Positions 40,668 to 48,899 of a stretch of DNA of 64,000 bases are shown one piece after another. Made by a program: the position numbers and the translations under genes. The stretch's first letter is position 1. Every line of letters begins with the position of its first letter. This stretch comes from Parapedobacter defluvii (lineage in GTDB: Bacteria > Bacteroidota > Bacteroidia > Sphingobacteriales > Sphingobacteriaceae). The notes under the pieces were generated by a model. It worked only from the letters and a program-made list of their open reading frames with translations. It was not told where the DNA came from and ran no database searches. The stretch spans positions 248,001-312,000 of the forward strand of contig NZ_BMIK01000002.1 in NCBI RefSeq assembly GCF_014642075.1. Direction: 5' to 3'.

Positions 40668-42242
40668 CTATTTTATTTCTTCCGCATCTTGTATATCGCC
40701 ACCCAGCCGATCGTTTTTCAGCGACTGCGTGGTGCTGGAAGGCGTACTTTTCTTGCTATCCCCCAGGTAGCTGGGCAATTCCATTCCTGCCATGTCAAAA
40801 ATATCTTTGAGGGGCGGAACAGACTTGTAGAGGCCCGAAACAAAATTGGCGGTCGACGTCTTCCCGTCTTCGTTTCCACCATTTCCCCCGTCCCAAACGG
40901 TGACTTTGTCGATCTTGATGTTTTTGATCGCTTCGGTCTGCAGTTTCACCAGTTCGGGTAATTTATCTGTAATCAGTAGTAGCACAGCATCTTTCGGATC
41001 ATCGCCCGCGGATTTGACAATCTCCTTGAGACCTTCCGCCTGTTTGGTCAGCATCTCGTATACCCCGCGTGCTTCGGCTTCCAGTTTGGCAAAAATTGCA
41101 TCGGCTTCTCCCCGGGCTTTTTCCCGCAATTGTTCGGCCTCGGCCTGTGCTTCGATGATGGCTTTCTGCTTCTGGATTTCGGCCGCCACTACGATGGAAG
41201 CATTCTGTGCGGCGCGGTCGCGCTCAGCACGTGCCTCTTCCGCCAGTTGCTCGGCGCGGTAAGCCTCTTCCAGCGCCTTTGCCTGTTGCACTTTCTCCGC
41301 TGCAACCGCTTTTTTCAGTGCCTCGGCCTCGCGTTCGCGGCGTTCCGCGTCGGAAGCTGCGATTTGGATTTTGGAGAGGTTCTCTCCCTGTACGGCGATG
41401 GCATTCGCATCGGCTATCTTGACACGGGTATCCCGTTCGGCTTCTGCCTTACCGATATTCTCATCGCGACCGGCCCCTGCAATGCTGACTTCCCTGTCTT
41501 TGGTGGCGATGGCCACTTCCACGTCCCGGTCACGTTGCATTTCAGCTACTTTTATATCCCGTTCCTTTTCGGCTTCCGTCTTGCCAATATCGCCGAGACG
41601 CTCCTGTTCGGCCACACGGATTTTAGCTTCGTTGATCGCTTTTGCGGCCGCTTCTTTACCGAGGGCATCGATGTAACCGCTCTCATCTTTGATATCCGTT
41701 ACGTTCACGTTGATCATTTTCAACCCAATCTTGTTAAGCTCGGCTTCGACGTTGGCGGCAATGTTTTGAAGGAACTTGTCGCGGTTGTTGTTGATCTCCT
41801 CGATGTCCATCATAGCTACCACCAATCGCATCTGCCCGAGGATGATGTCTTTGGCGAGCTCATGTACCTGCGGACGTTGCAGGCCCAGCAGTCGCTCGGC
41901 TGCGTTCATCATCACGGTTGGTTCGGTAGATATACCAACGGTATAACGAGACGGCACATCCACACGGATATTCTGTTTGCTGAGTGCGCTCGTCAGATTC
42001 ACCTCGATGGAAATGGGCGTGAGATCCAAAAAGGAGTAGTCCTGGATAACCGGCCAGATAAAAGCTGCGCCACCATGGATACATTTGGCCGTTCGGGTAC
42101 CTTCAGCAGCATTTTTGCCTACTTTCCCGTATACGACTAAAATACGGTCTGACGGACAGCGTTTATAACGTTTGAATAAGGAAACAATAAAGACAAATAC
42201 AATGATAATGCCGACGGCAATTGCAACTAAGATGTACTCCAT
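40668..42242 (-). CDS. Flotillin-family SPFH protein (YuaG/FloT-like)
   Basis: 524 residues. A membrane anchor (about 2-26, 'YILVAIAVGIIIVFVFIVSLF') leads into the SPFH/band-7 domain ('CIHGGAAFIWPVIQDYSFLDLTPISIEV', 'GLQRPQVHELAKDIILGQMRLVVAMMDIEEINNNRD'). A long Ala/Glu/Arg coiled coil follows, with repeats such as 'AEKERDIKVAEMQRDRDVEVA' and 'EAYRAEQLAEEARAERDRAAQ'. The tail has 'SAGDDPKDAVLLLITDKLPEL'. This is a classical flotillin that scaffolds membrane domains. It follows the NfeD-like gene after a 65-base repeat, the YuaF-YuaG arrangement. Confidence 0.93.
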   Translation of the reverse strand: MEYILVAIAVGIIIVFVFIVSLFKRYKRCPSDRILVVYGKVGKNAAEGTRTAKCIHGGAAFIWPVIQDYSFLDLTPISIEVNLTSALSKQNIRVDVPSRYTVGISTEPTVMMNAAERLLGLQRPQVHELAKDIILGQMRLVVAMMDIEEINNNRDKFLQNIAANVEAELNKIGLKMINVNVTDIKDESGYIDALGKEAAAKAINEAKIRVAEQERLGDIGKTEAEKERDIKVAEMQRDRDVEVAIATKDREVSIAGAGRDENIGKAEAERDTRVKIADANAIAVQGENLSKIQIAASDAERREREAEALKKAVAAEKVQQAKALEEAYRAEQLAEEARAERDRAAQNASIVVAAEIQKQKAIIEAQAEAEQLREKARGEADAIFAKLEAEARGVYEMLTKQAEGLKEIVKSAGDDPKDAVLLLITDKLPELVKLQTEAIKNIKIDKVTVWDGGNGGNEDGKTSTANFVSGLYKSVPPLKDIFDMAGMELPSYLGDSKKSTPSSTTQSLKNDRLGGDIQDAEEIK

Positions 42243-42257
42243 ACGGTTTTTGTGTTA

Positions 42258-42306
42258 ATTGATAGTTGACAGTTGATAATTGATAGTTGACAGTTGATAA
42301 TTGATA
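42258..42306. repeat. Tandem 21-bp repeat ATTGATAGTTGACAGTTGATA (2.3 copies)
   Basis: Two exact 21-base units (42258-42278, 42279-42299) and the first 7 bases of a third. The unit itself is built of GTTGATA/GTTGACA words. It fills the gap between NfeD-like and flotillin genes within one operon. Confidence 0.85.
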
Positions 42307-42307
42307 A

Positions 42308-42907
42308 TTAAATTTTCGTTTTACTGGTAACCAATAATATGCTCTCATTTACGATACCGATAACCGTTACCGGTTTTCCGGTGGGAATATCGTCATCGTC
42401 ATCCGTAAGTGCGCGCAATTCGCGGAGTGAACCTTGTACACGTATATGTACTTTGCCATAGCCTCCCCGCAACCCCGGAATCCGCAGGTAGGTTTCCGCC
42501 TGCTTCTGCAAGGCATTTTGAATCTGTAAGGTACCGCTTGCGCGAAGCTTCGCCATCCGTGAAAATAAGAAAAACATGATCAGGACGATGATAACTCCCG
42601 ATAGCGTAGACCAGAGTATTACATGCAGCATCGGCAGGTTGCCCTGAAGGCAAGCCAATCCTACCCATCCGAATACGGTGAAAAAGGTGATAAAATTTTT
42701 GATGGTGAAAAACTGGTAATCGATTCCGCCATCGCCGTCTACATAGTCGTCTGAATCCCCGAACGTACCGTCGTCATCTCCTCCGATAAATGACATTACG
42801 GTCTGCACGACGAACATGAAGGAGAATAAAAGTGCTACGGCCCAGAAAAATTTTTCCACTCCTCCGAGTGTATGCCACCAGATAGCTATGGATGATAGGA
42901 TCTTCAT
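42308..42907 (-). CDS. NfeD/YuaF-like membrane protein with OB-fold tail
   Basis: 199 residues. Three membrane segments: about 18-40 ('EKFFWAVALLFSFMFVVQTVMSF'), 70-85 and 93-113. An Asp-rich loop 'GGDDDGTFGDSDDYVDGDGG' separates the first two. The C-terminal part (about 130-199) is an OB-like fold: 'GGYGKVHIRVQGSLRELRALTDDDDDIPTGKPVTVIGI'. NfeD1b/YuaF proteins pair with flotillins, and the flotillin gene follows. The Asp-rich loop is longer and more acidic than I would expect and could bind cations. Confidence 0.85.
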   Translation of the reverse strand: MKILSSIAIWWHTLGGVEKFFWAVALLFSFMFVVQTVMSFIGGDDDGTFGDSDDYVDGDGGIDYQFFTIKNFITFFTVFGWVGLACLQGNLPMLHVILWSTLSGVIIVLIMFFLFSRMAKLRASGTLQIQNALQKQAETYLRIPGLRGGYGKVHIRVQGSLRELRALTDDDDDIPTGKPVTVIGIVNESILLVTSKTKI

Positions 42908-43094
42908 ATAGATTTATGTTAATTAGTGGTTCCCATTTACCGCTTATTTCACGGAGCGTTAAAGATAGGAATTGTTATTTTGTTTATTGGATGTCAAAAA
43001 CCTCCATATGTTACACGCGTATACTGATTTCCCAAGTTTTTCCCGTTTTAGCTTGTTACTTTGCGCATATATTTACATTTTAAAATAAATAATC

Positions 43095-43541
43095 ATGAGA
43101 AAATTACTTATAGGATTAGCATTTATTTTGTCAGCTAATTTTTCTGCAATGGCCCAACAGGCGCCACGTGGAGTCCCCGCAGTCGTATTGAATGCATTCC
43201 AGCAACAGTTTCCGAAAGCGCGGCAGGTAGAATGGGAGCGACGGAAAGATGGCAATTTTGAAGTCGAATTTAATCTTAGCTTAGTAGGGCGTGATCATCA
43301 GGCAATTATCAGTCCAGACGGGAAAGTGTTGAAACATGAAGAGGAATTGTCTTCCTCCTCGCTGCCTGATGCGGTAAAACAGCAGATCAAGACCGAATTT
43401 AACGGATACCGGATTGACGAAGTAAAGAAAATAGAAGAAGGGGGGAAAGTGTCCTATGCAGTCGATTTGGATAGCCGTCAAGGCGATCTGAAGGTGCTTT
43501 TTGATGCGGACGGAAAAATTTTAAAAGAACGGATGGACTAA
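43095..43541 (+). CDS. Secreted PepSY-like domain protein
   Basis: 148 residues. Signal peptide to about residue 20 ('SANFSAMAQQAPRG'). Two PepSY-like repeats follow: 'VVLNAFQQQFPKARQVEWERRKDGNFEVEFNLSLVG' and 'AVKQQIKTEFNGYRIDEVKKIEEGGKVSYAVDLDS'. Each has the helix-then-sheet pattern and the 'FDADGKILKE' ending of the family. Such Bacteroidota proteins are periplasmic with unknown ligands. It is a single gene whose stop overlaps that of the convergent trpA (shared bases 43538-43541), with no terminator between them. Confidence 0.87.
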   Translation: MRKLLIGLAFILSANFSAMAQQAPRGVPAVVLNAFQQQFPKARQVEWERRKDGNFEVEFNLSLVGRDHQAIISPDGKVLKHEEELSSSSLPDAVKQQIKTEFNGYRIDEVKKIEEGGKVSYAVDLDSRQGDLKVLFDADGKILKERMD

Positions 43542-44326
43542 TGACCATCCGTTACTTCTTTCAGTTGTTGGATGAATGCCGGAACCTTTTCCAGGTAATT
43601 GGCTTCATCCAGCAGCCGGACGAAAGCACTTCCAACAATGGCTCCGTCCGTATAATCCGTGGCACGTAAGAACGTGTCCCTGTTGGAAATACCGAAACCT
43701 ACGACAACCGGATTTTTCAGTTTCATCTGTTGTATACGGGAAAAGTAAGCCGCTGTATCTTCGGATACCGAAAGGTTTTTTCCGGTAGTGGCAGATGACG
43801 ATAACAGGTAAATAAAACTGGTAGACAAGCCATCGATTTTCCGGATACGTTCTTCCGAGGTTTGCGGCGTAACCAAAAAGATATTGCTCAGCCCATTTGC
43901 CTCAAAAATGGCGCGATACTGTGCCTCGTATTCGTACATGGGTAGATCCGGCACAATAACCCCGTCGACTCCAACGGCCTTGCACGATTGGCAGAACCGA
44001 TCGATACCATACTGCAGAACCGGATTAACGTATCCCATCAGCAGTACCGGGATGTGGACGCGGTCGCGCAGCTTGCTGAGCTGTTCAAAAAGCACATGCA
44101 GTGTCATGCCATTACGCAAGGCTACTTCGGAGCTGTGTTGGATAACGGGGCCATCGGCCACAGGGTCGGAATATGGGAAGCCGATTTCAAGAAAGTCTGC
44201 GCCCGACTTTTCCAACGTTTCCGCGATTGTCAGGGTACTATCCAATGTCGGGTAGCCAGCCGTGTAATAAATGGAAAGTATGCGCTTGTCACCGCTATCG
44301 GCGAATAATTTGTTAATCCTGTTCAT
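43538..44326 (-). CDS. trpA: Tryptophan synthase alpha subunit
   Basis: 262 residues. 'YYTAGYPTLDSTLTIAETLEKSGADFLEIGFPYSDPVADGPVIQ' contains the catalytic Glu of LEIG; 'VDGVIVPDLPMYE' holds the second catalytic acid; 'VVGFGISNRDT' binds the phosphate. The enzyme splits indole-3-glycerol phosphate into indole and glyceraldehyde 3-phosphate and passes indole to TrpB. It starts 2 bases after trpB. It is the last gene of the trp operon and ends tail to tail with the PepSY-like gene. Confidence 0.97.
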   Translation of the reverse strand: MNRINKLFADSGDKRILSIYYTAGYPTLDSTLTIAETLEKSGADFLEIGFPYSDPVADGPVIQHSSEVALRNGMTLHVLFEQLSKLRDRVHIPVLLMGYVNPVLQYGIDRFCQSCKAVGVDGVIVPDLPMYEYEAQYRAIFEANGLSNIFLVTPQTSEERIRKIDGLSTSFIYLLSSSATTGKNLSVSEDTAAYFSRIQQMKLKNPVVVGFGISNRDTFLRATDYTDGAIVGSAFVRLLDEANYLEKVPAFIQQLKEVTDGH

Positions 44327-44328
44327 TG

Positions 44329-45513
44329 CTAAAAGCCAAAATAATTCATGTAATTATCCAAGTCCTTGTCACCCCGTCCGGAAAGGCATATTACGACATT
44401 TTCATTGCCTTTGAAGGTCATTTTTTCCAGCTGAGCCAGGGCGTGGGCGCTCTCGATAGCAGGGATAATACCCTCCAGTTTGGTGAGCAGGAGGCCGGCC
44501 TGCATCGCCTCGTCGTCCGTGGCACTCGCATAGGTGGCTCGTCCCGTTTTGTACAACCAGGCATGTTGGGGGCCAATACCGGGATAGTCCAGTCCCGCGG
44601 AAATGGAATAAGGTTCTACTACCTGTCCATCGTCCGTCTGCATCAGGATGGACCGGCTGCCGTGAAGCACACCTTCGCGTCCCAGAACGGTTGTCGCAGC
44701 AGATTCGCCGGAATGCACGCCTTTTCCGGCCGCTTCCACCGCAATCAGCTTTACGAGCGGTTCATCCAAAAAGTGATAGAACATACCCGCTGCATTGCTA
44801 CCACCACCCACGCAGGCAATCGCATAGTCGGGGGTCTCCCTGTCCGTCTTCTCCAGCAACTGTTTGCGGGTTTCGGCGGAGATGACCGACTGGAACCGGG
44901 CAACCATATCCGGGTAGGGATGGGGGCCTACTACCGAGCCGATGATGTAGTGCGTGTCTACCGGATTGTTTATCCAATCGCGTAACGCTTCATTGGTGGC
45001 ATCTTTGAGCGTCTTGCTGCCCGATTCGGCGGCAATCACTTCGGCGCCCATCATTTTCATGCGCGCCACATTGGGGGCCTGCCGTTTCATATCGACTGCT
45101 CCCATGTAAACCACACACTGGAGCCCCTTGAGGGCGCAGACGGTAGCCGTAGCCACGCCATGCTGCCCGGCGCCGGTCTCTGCGATAATGCGCCGTTTGC
45201 CAAGCCGCTCTGCCAGCAGGATTTGGCCGATGGTATTATTGATCTTGTGTGCGCCTGTGTGATTGAGGTCTTCCCGTTTTAAAAAGATGTTGGCTCCATA
45301 ACGTTCAGAAAGCCGGGTAGCCGGATAGAGTGGAGAGGGGCGTCCCACATAGTCGGTGAGCAATTGATCAAACTCCCGCTTGAATTCCTCGCTTTGGATA
45401 ATCCCGAGGTATTGCCGTCGCAACTCTTCCACATTCCGGTATAGCATTTCGGGGATATAGGCACCACCAAAGTCACCGTAATAACCCCTTTCATTCACTT
45501 GGTATTCACTCAT
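44329..45513 (-). CDS. trpB: Tryptophan synthase beta subunit
   Basis: 394 residues. The PLP lysine is in '[15 protein letters not shown]'. Other blocks are '[17 protein letters not shown]', '[17 protein letters not shown]', '[16 protein letters not shown]' and '[18 protein letters not shown]'. It joins indole and serine to make tryptophan. The ATG overlaps the trpF stop by 8 bases, which suggests translational coupling. This is the canonical TrpB1 type that partners TrpA. Confidence 0.98.
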   Translation of the reverse strand: MSEYQVNERGYYGDFGGAYIPEMLYRNVEELRRQYLGIIQSEEFKREFDQLLTDYVGRPSPLYPATRLSERYGANIFLKREDLNHTGAHKINNTIGQILLAERLGKRRIIAETGAGQHGVATATVCALKGLQCVVYMGAVDMKRQAPNVARMKMMGAEVIAAESGSKTLKDATNEALRDWINNPVDTHYIIGSVVGPHPYPDMVARFQSVISAETRKQLLEKTDRETPDYAIACVGGGSNAAGMFYHFLDEPLVKLIAVEAAGKGVHSGESAATTVLGREGVLHGSRSILMQTDDGQVVEPYSISAGLDYPGIGPQHAWLYKTGRATYASATDDEAMQAGLLLTKLEGIIPAIESAHALAQLEKMTFKGNENVVICLSGRGDKDLDNYMNYFGF

Positions 45514-46135
45514 CGTTGAAGATCTGTAATGTCTGTTTCAATAATTCAATATCTTTGATCCCCGGTGCGGTTTCGAACTTTGAATTCAGGTCCAGCGCGT
45601 AAAGGCGGCTATCGCCGATCTCCAATGCCTCACGGATATTTTCGGTACTGATACCGCCGCCCAGGAAGAAAGGTTTGTCCGATGTATAACCTTCGAGTAA
45701 CTTCCAGTCAAAACGTGTACCGGTACCGCCATGCTGTTTGCTTTGCGTATCAAACAGGTAATATTCCGCCGCATCCTCATACTCGTCCAACTGCGCCCAG
45801 TCAAACCGCGGGTCAATGCCGAACGCTTTGATCACCGTAACCCCTGTTTGTTTCAATCGTGCACAGTAGGCCGCATCTTCGTTCCCGTGCAGTTGCACTG
45901 CCTGAAAACCATATTGCGCTACGTAACTGTTTACCTGCTGCTCATCGGCATCTACAAAAACGCCGGTCTTACACACTCCTGCTAATTGTGCCACCCAGGT
46001 AGCCTCCAATGCGGATCCGACGAAACGTTTGGAAGCCGGATAAAAAATGAAGCCGATGTAATCCGGCTGCAAGGTCAGCACACCCCGTATGTTTTCAGGA
46101 TCCCGCAAGCCACATATTTTTATCTTTGGTTTCAT
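45506..46135 (-). CDS. trpF: Phosphoribosylanthranilate isomerase
   Basis: 209 residues from the ATG at 46135 ([15 protein letters not shown]). A frame extension to 46174 is rejected because it runs through the dispersed 34-bp repeat. 'KIKICGL' carries the catalytic Cys. '[17 protein letters not shown]', '[12 protein letters not shown]', '[14 protein letters not shown]' class region and '[12 protein letters not shown]' (phosphate site) fit the family. It converts PRA to CdRP. trpC, the next enzyme in the pathway, is not in this cluster. Confidence 0.96.
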   Translation of the reverse strand: MKPKIKICGLRDPENIRGVLTLQPDYIGFIFYPASKRFVGSALEATWVAQLAGVCKTGVFVDADEQQVNSYVAQYGFQAVQLHGNEDAAYCARLKQTGVTVIKAFGIDPRFDWAQLDEYEDAAEYYLFDTQSKQHGGTGTRFDWKLLEGYTSDKPFFLGGGISTENIREALEIGDSRLYALDLNSKFETAPGIKDIELLKQTLQIFNDE

Positions 46136-46137
46136 CA

Positions 46138-46171
46138 AAATCCGCCGAATCTGCGTTATCCGCGTTCTATC
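46138..46171. repeat. Dispersed 34-bp intergenic repeat, copy B
   Basis: Matches 4984-5017 at 30 of 34 positions in the same orientation. It fills the gap between trpD and trpF inside the operon; its right end overlaps the trpD stop codon (46167-46169). Confidence 0.7.
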
Positions 46172-47153
46172 CAATTAACGTTTTAAAACTTTCCAATGCT
46201 TTTTTACCGAGCAACGAAGCTTCGGCCTCATAATAGCAGTCGCCGAAACTCTTTTCCGGATGAATGGTCTGTATGGCGATGGCAGCGTTGGCGAGGACAA
46301 CGTCGTTTTGTTGGGCTGTCCCGTTTCCCTGTATCACAGCGGTGAAGATCCGTGCAGCCTCCTCTACGGTATCCCCACCATGTATGCTTTCGGGGGGTAG
46401 GGGCGAGAAACCGAGCTGCTCTAGACTGTAGAAGTTCTCACCCCGGTTGCTGATAGTCTTAAAATTACCCGTGAGGGAAATTTCGTCGTAACCATCCAGC
46501 GCATGCAGAATCGTATATTGCTTATTCGTTTGCTGGTAGAGGTAACCATAGAGACGGGCTAACTCAAGGCTGAATACACCAACGGATTGGTATTGCGGAT
46601 TGGTGGGATTCACCAAGGGGCCAATCATGTTAAAAAACGTCTTCACACCCAGTTCCCGGCGGATGGGGGCCACGGTCTTCATCGCGGGATGGAACAAGGG
46701 CGCATGGAGAAAACAGATGTTTGCATTTTCAAGCTGACGGCTGATGGTATCTTTGTCATTGGTAAACCGATAGCCCAGATACTCCATTACATTGGACGAC
46801 CCGCATCCGGATGAAACGCCGTAATTGCCATGCTTTGCAACGGGATAGCCAGCTCCCGCCACCACAAAGGAAGCCAGTGTGGAGATGTTGAATGTGTTTT
46901 TGCCATCCCCGCCGGTTCCGCAAAGATCGATCAGCTTATAACCCGGAAAGTCAAGCTGCAAGCAGAGATCATACATCGCATCGCGGAACCCTTCCAATTC
47001 TTCTACGCGGATACTCCGCATGCCATATGCGGTCATGAACGCTGCGATCTGTGAATTGTTGTACTTTCCCGAAGCAATATGGGTCAGTATCTCGTACGCT
47101 TCACTTCTGGTGAAGGTTTTAAATTCAAATAAATGTGCTAAGATCCGCTTCAT
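46167..47153 (-). CDS. trpD: Anthranilate phosphoribosyltransferase
   Basis: 328 residues. The PRPP-binding glycine-rich motif is 'IDLCGTGGDGKNTFNISTLASF', with 'KHGNYGVSSGCGSSNVMEYLG', 'FLHAPLFHPAMKTVAPIRRELG' and 'FFNMIGPLVNPTNPQ'. It adds phosphoribose to anthranilate. It is the first enzyme gene of the operon, preceded by the trpL attenuator. The usual upstream trpE and trpG are absent here. Confidence 0.97.
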   Translation of the reverse strand: MKRILAHLFEFKTFTRSEAYEILTHIASGKYNNSQIAAFMTAYGMRSIRVEELEGFRDAMYDLCLQLDFPGYKLIDLCGTGGDGKNTFNISTLASFVVAGAGYPVAKHGNYGVSSGCGSSNVMEYLGYRFTNDKDTISRQLENANICFLHAPLFHPAMKTVAPIRRELGVKTFFNMIGPLVNPTNPQYQSVGVFSLELARLYGYLYQQTNKQYTILHALDGYDEISLTGNFKTISNRGENFYSLEQLGFSPLPPESIHGGDTVEEAARIFTAVIQGNGTAQQNDVVLANAAIAIQTIHPEKSFGDCYYEAEASLLGKKALESFKTLIG

Positions 47154-47167
47154 TCGAAAAACGCCAT

Positions 47168-47196
47168 AAAAAAAGCCTGCCGGTAAATGGGCAAGC
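47168..47196 (-). terminator. Attenuator terminator upstream of trpD
   Basis: On the minus strand GCTTGCC (47190-47196), an 8-base loop, GGCAGGC (47175-47181), then seven T (47168-47174). The stem has one U-G pair. It ends 14 bases before the trpD ATG and about 50 bases after the leader stop. TTGCC of its left arm can pair instead with GGCAA at 47236-47240. Confidence 0.8.
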
Positions 47197-47246
47197 CGCT
47201 ATACATTTCAGTAACTTATTACTTACAGTAGGAGGTTGCCACAGCA

Positions 47247-47294
47247 TCAACTGCCATGCCACCACCCAATAATATGTTCTGTTTGAAAATTCAT
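47247..47294 (-). CDS. trpL: trp leader peptide
   Basis: A 15-residue frame MNFQTEHIIGWWHGS with ATG at 47294 and TGA at 47249-47247. The two adjacent Trp codons (47264-47259) near its end, followed by a terminator and an alternative pairing, are the hallmark of ribosome-mediated attenuation. It lies 94 bases upstream of trpD on the same strand and just downstream of a Bacteroidota-like promoter. When charged tRNA-Trp is scarce a ribosome would stall on the Trp pair and favour the antiterminator. The peptide itself needs no other function. Family-level proof is not possible from one sequence. Confidence 0.75.
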   Translation of the reverse strand: MNFQTEHIIGWWHGS

Positions 47295-47304
47295 TTGCTT
47301 GTCG

Positions 47305-47335
47305 CAAATATGAGTTTTTGTTTTGAAAGATGCAA
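47305..47335 (-). promoter_or_regulatory. Promoter of the trp operon (TTG-N20-CATATTTG)
   Basis: On the minus strand TTG (47333-47335), 20 bases, CATATTTG (47305-47312), one mismatch from TAnnTTTG. It places the transcript start a few bases before trpL. Confidence 0.5.
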
Positions 47336-47409
47336 GACACTTACCCATTAATTTGAAGATTGTGCGGTCAAGCCTCAATTTCTGACATAAATAGCAGAAA
47401 TTTGTACCC

Positions 47410-48063
47410 ATGTGTTTCTTTTTAGACATCCATACCCATGGTATCCAACAGGACCCTAACGTACGTTCAATCTACAACGCGGGTATGGATACCGATGGTG
47501 TGCCACCCGGCATGTGGCTGTCTGCGGGACTGCATCCGTGGTTTCTCACAGAAACAAATCGGGAGGAGCAATTCCGGTTGCTTACGGAATATGTCGGCCG
47601 CGATGAAGTGAAGCTTATCGGAGAGTGCGGGTTCGACCGGCAGCGGGGTCCGGCTATGTCGTTGCAGCGGGAGGCATTCGAGCAGCAGGTAGAATTGGCA
47701 TTGACATGCGGAAAACCGCTTCTTATTCACTGTGTCAGGGCGTATGATGAATTGCAGGCATTTGGTAAGCGATATGCCCATAAAATCCCGATGATCATAC
47801 ATGGATTTAATAAATCGCCCGAGCAGGCAAGGCAGTTGGTAAACCGAGGCTTTTTCCTTTCGTTCGGCGCAGCAATATTGAATGAGGCAAACGGTGCGGC
47901 CCGGACGTTGCGGGAAATGGACTCTCTTTTCTTTTTGGAAACCGACGATGCAGCAGCAGCTATCCAGTCCGTCTATGAACAAGCCGCTTTTTTGCGCAAA
48001 ATACCCATGGAAGCGCTAAAAGATACTATTTTTGCGAGCTGGAAAACAATTCAACTGATTTAG
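47410..48063 (+). CDS. TatD-family hydrolase, short form
   Basis: 217 residues, shorter than the ~260 of TatD. Metal-binding residues are seen in 'FLDIHTHG' (His8, His10), 'KLIGECGFDRQRG' (Glu), 'PLLIHCVRAYDEL' (His), 'PMIIHGFNKSPEQ' (His) and 'FFLETDDA' (Asp). The family has 3'-5' DNase/RNase activity. The substrate of this short Bacteroidota form is not known. It is directly joined to tcdA (no bases between stop and ATG) and divergent from the trp operon. Confidence 0.88.
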   Translation: MCFFLDIHTHGIQQDPNVRSIYNAGMDTDGVPPGMWLSAGLHPWFLTETNREEQFRLLTEYVGRDEVKLIGECGFDRQRGPAMSLQREAFEQQVELALTCGKPLLIHCVRAYDELQAFGKRYAHKIPMIIHGFNKSPEQARQLVNRGFFLSFGAAILNEANGAARTLREMDSLFFLETDDAAAAIQSVYEQAAFLRKIPMEALKDTIFASWKTIQLI

Positions 48064-48870
48064 ATGACGGATATCAATTGGCTATCGCGCTCCGCTCTGC
48101 TGGTAGGTGACGATGGGATAGCTTTGCTGCGGCAGAAACATGTATTGGTGATAGGGCTTGGTGGCGTGGGTTCATTCGCAGCGGAATTCATTTGCCGGGC
48201 AGGAATCGGCGAGATGACCATTGTCGACGGCGACGTGGTTGATCCTACCAACCGCAACCGCCAGTTGCCCGCACTGGCCACTAACCATGGTGAAAGCAAA
48301 GCACGCATTATGAAAGAGCGTCTGCTGGCCATCAACCCCGATTTGAAACTGCATGTCGTGGAAGAATTTCTCACGCCGCAGAAATGCCGTGAAATCCTGA
48401 GTGAATCCTACGACTACGTTATGGACTGCATCGACAGCATCACGCCGAAGGTGACCTTGCTTTCGACGGCGTTGAATGCCGGAATGCCCATTGTGAGTTC
48501 GATGGGAGCCGGAGGTAAGCTTGATCCTACAATGATACGGGTCACCTGGCTACCGGAAACATATCAATGTGTATTTGCACAATATGTACGCAAGCGGCTG
48601 AAAAAGCTCGCCAATGCAGGTACGGTGAAGGCGGTGTTTTCCATTGAAGAGGTAAGGCGGGATTCGCTGGTCATGACAGACGGCAATAATTTCAAGCGCT
48701 CGGCATACGGTACCATTTCCTATTTGCCCGCCGCCTTCGGTGGGGTCTGTGCGTCGGTGGTCATACGCGATTTATTGGATATTCCGGTGGAGCTGGTAGA
48801 CCGGCCCAAGCGTATACAGAAGAAACGGATGAAGAAGAACGTTATTTCTCTTCCTCGCGTGGCAGGATGA
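48064..48870 (+). CDS. tcdA: tRNA threonylcarbamoyladenosine dehydratase (TcdA/CsdL)
   Basis: 268 residues. The E1-like adenylation domain has 'VLVIGLGGVGSFAAEFICRAGIG' (about 27-49), 'DGDVVDPTNRNRQLPAL', 'YDYVMDCIDSITPKVTLL' and 'IVSSMGAGGKLDP'. The 'SVVIRDLL' tail is also family-like. TcdA uses ATP to cyclise t6A to ct6A at position 37 of ANN-decoding tRNAs. ThiF/MoeB are excluded by the N-terminal 'SRSALLVGDDGIALLRQKHV' and the MGAGGK segment. A TsaC-type gene for the precursor step is at 14101. Confidence 0.93.
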   Translation: MTDINWLSRSALLVGDDGIALLRQKHVLVIGLGGVGSFAAEFICRAGIGEMTIVDGDVVDPTNRNRQLPALATNHGESKARIMKERLLAINPDLKLHVVEEFLTPQKCREILSESYDYVMDCIDSITPKVTLLSTALNAGMPIVSSMGAGGKLDPTMIRVTWLPETYQCVFAQYVRKRLKKLANAGTVKAVFSIEEVRRDSLVMTDGNNFKRSAYGTISYLPAAFGGVCASVVIRDLLDIPVELVDRPKRIQKKRMKKNVISLPRVAG

Positions 48871-48899
48871 CACCGGTGTATCGGATAACGCCTGGGTAA

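Noticed and set aside
41130-42140. 336-codon plus-strand open frame
   Set aside because: It lies opposite the flotillin coiled coil and has no sensible protein pattern; a shadow of that gene.
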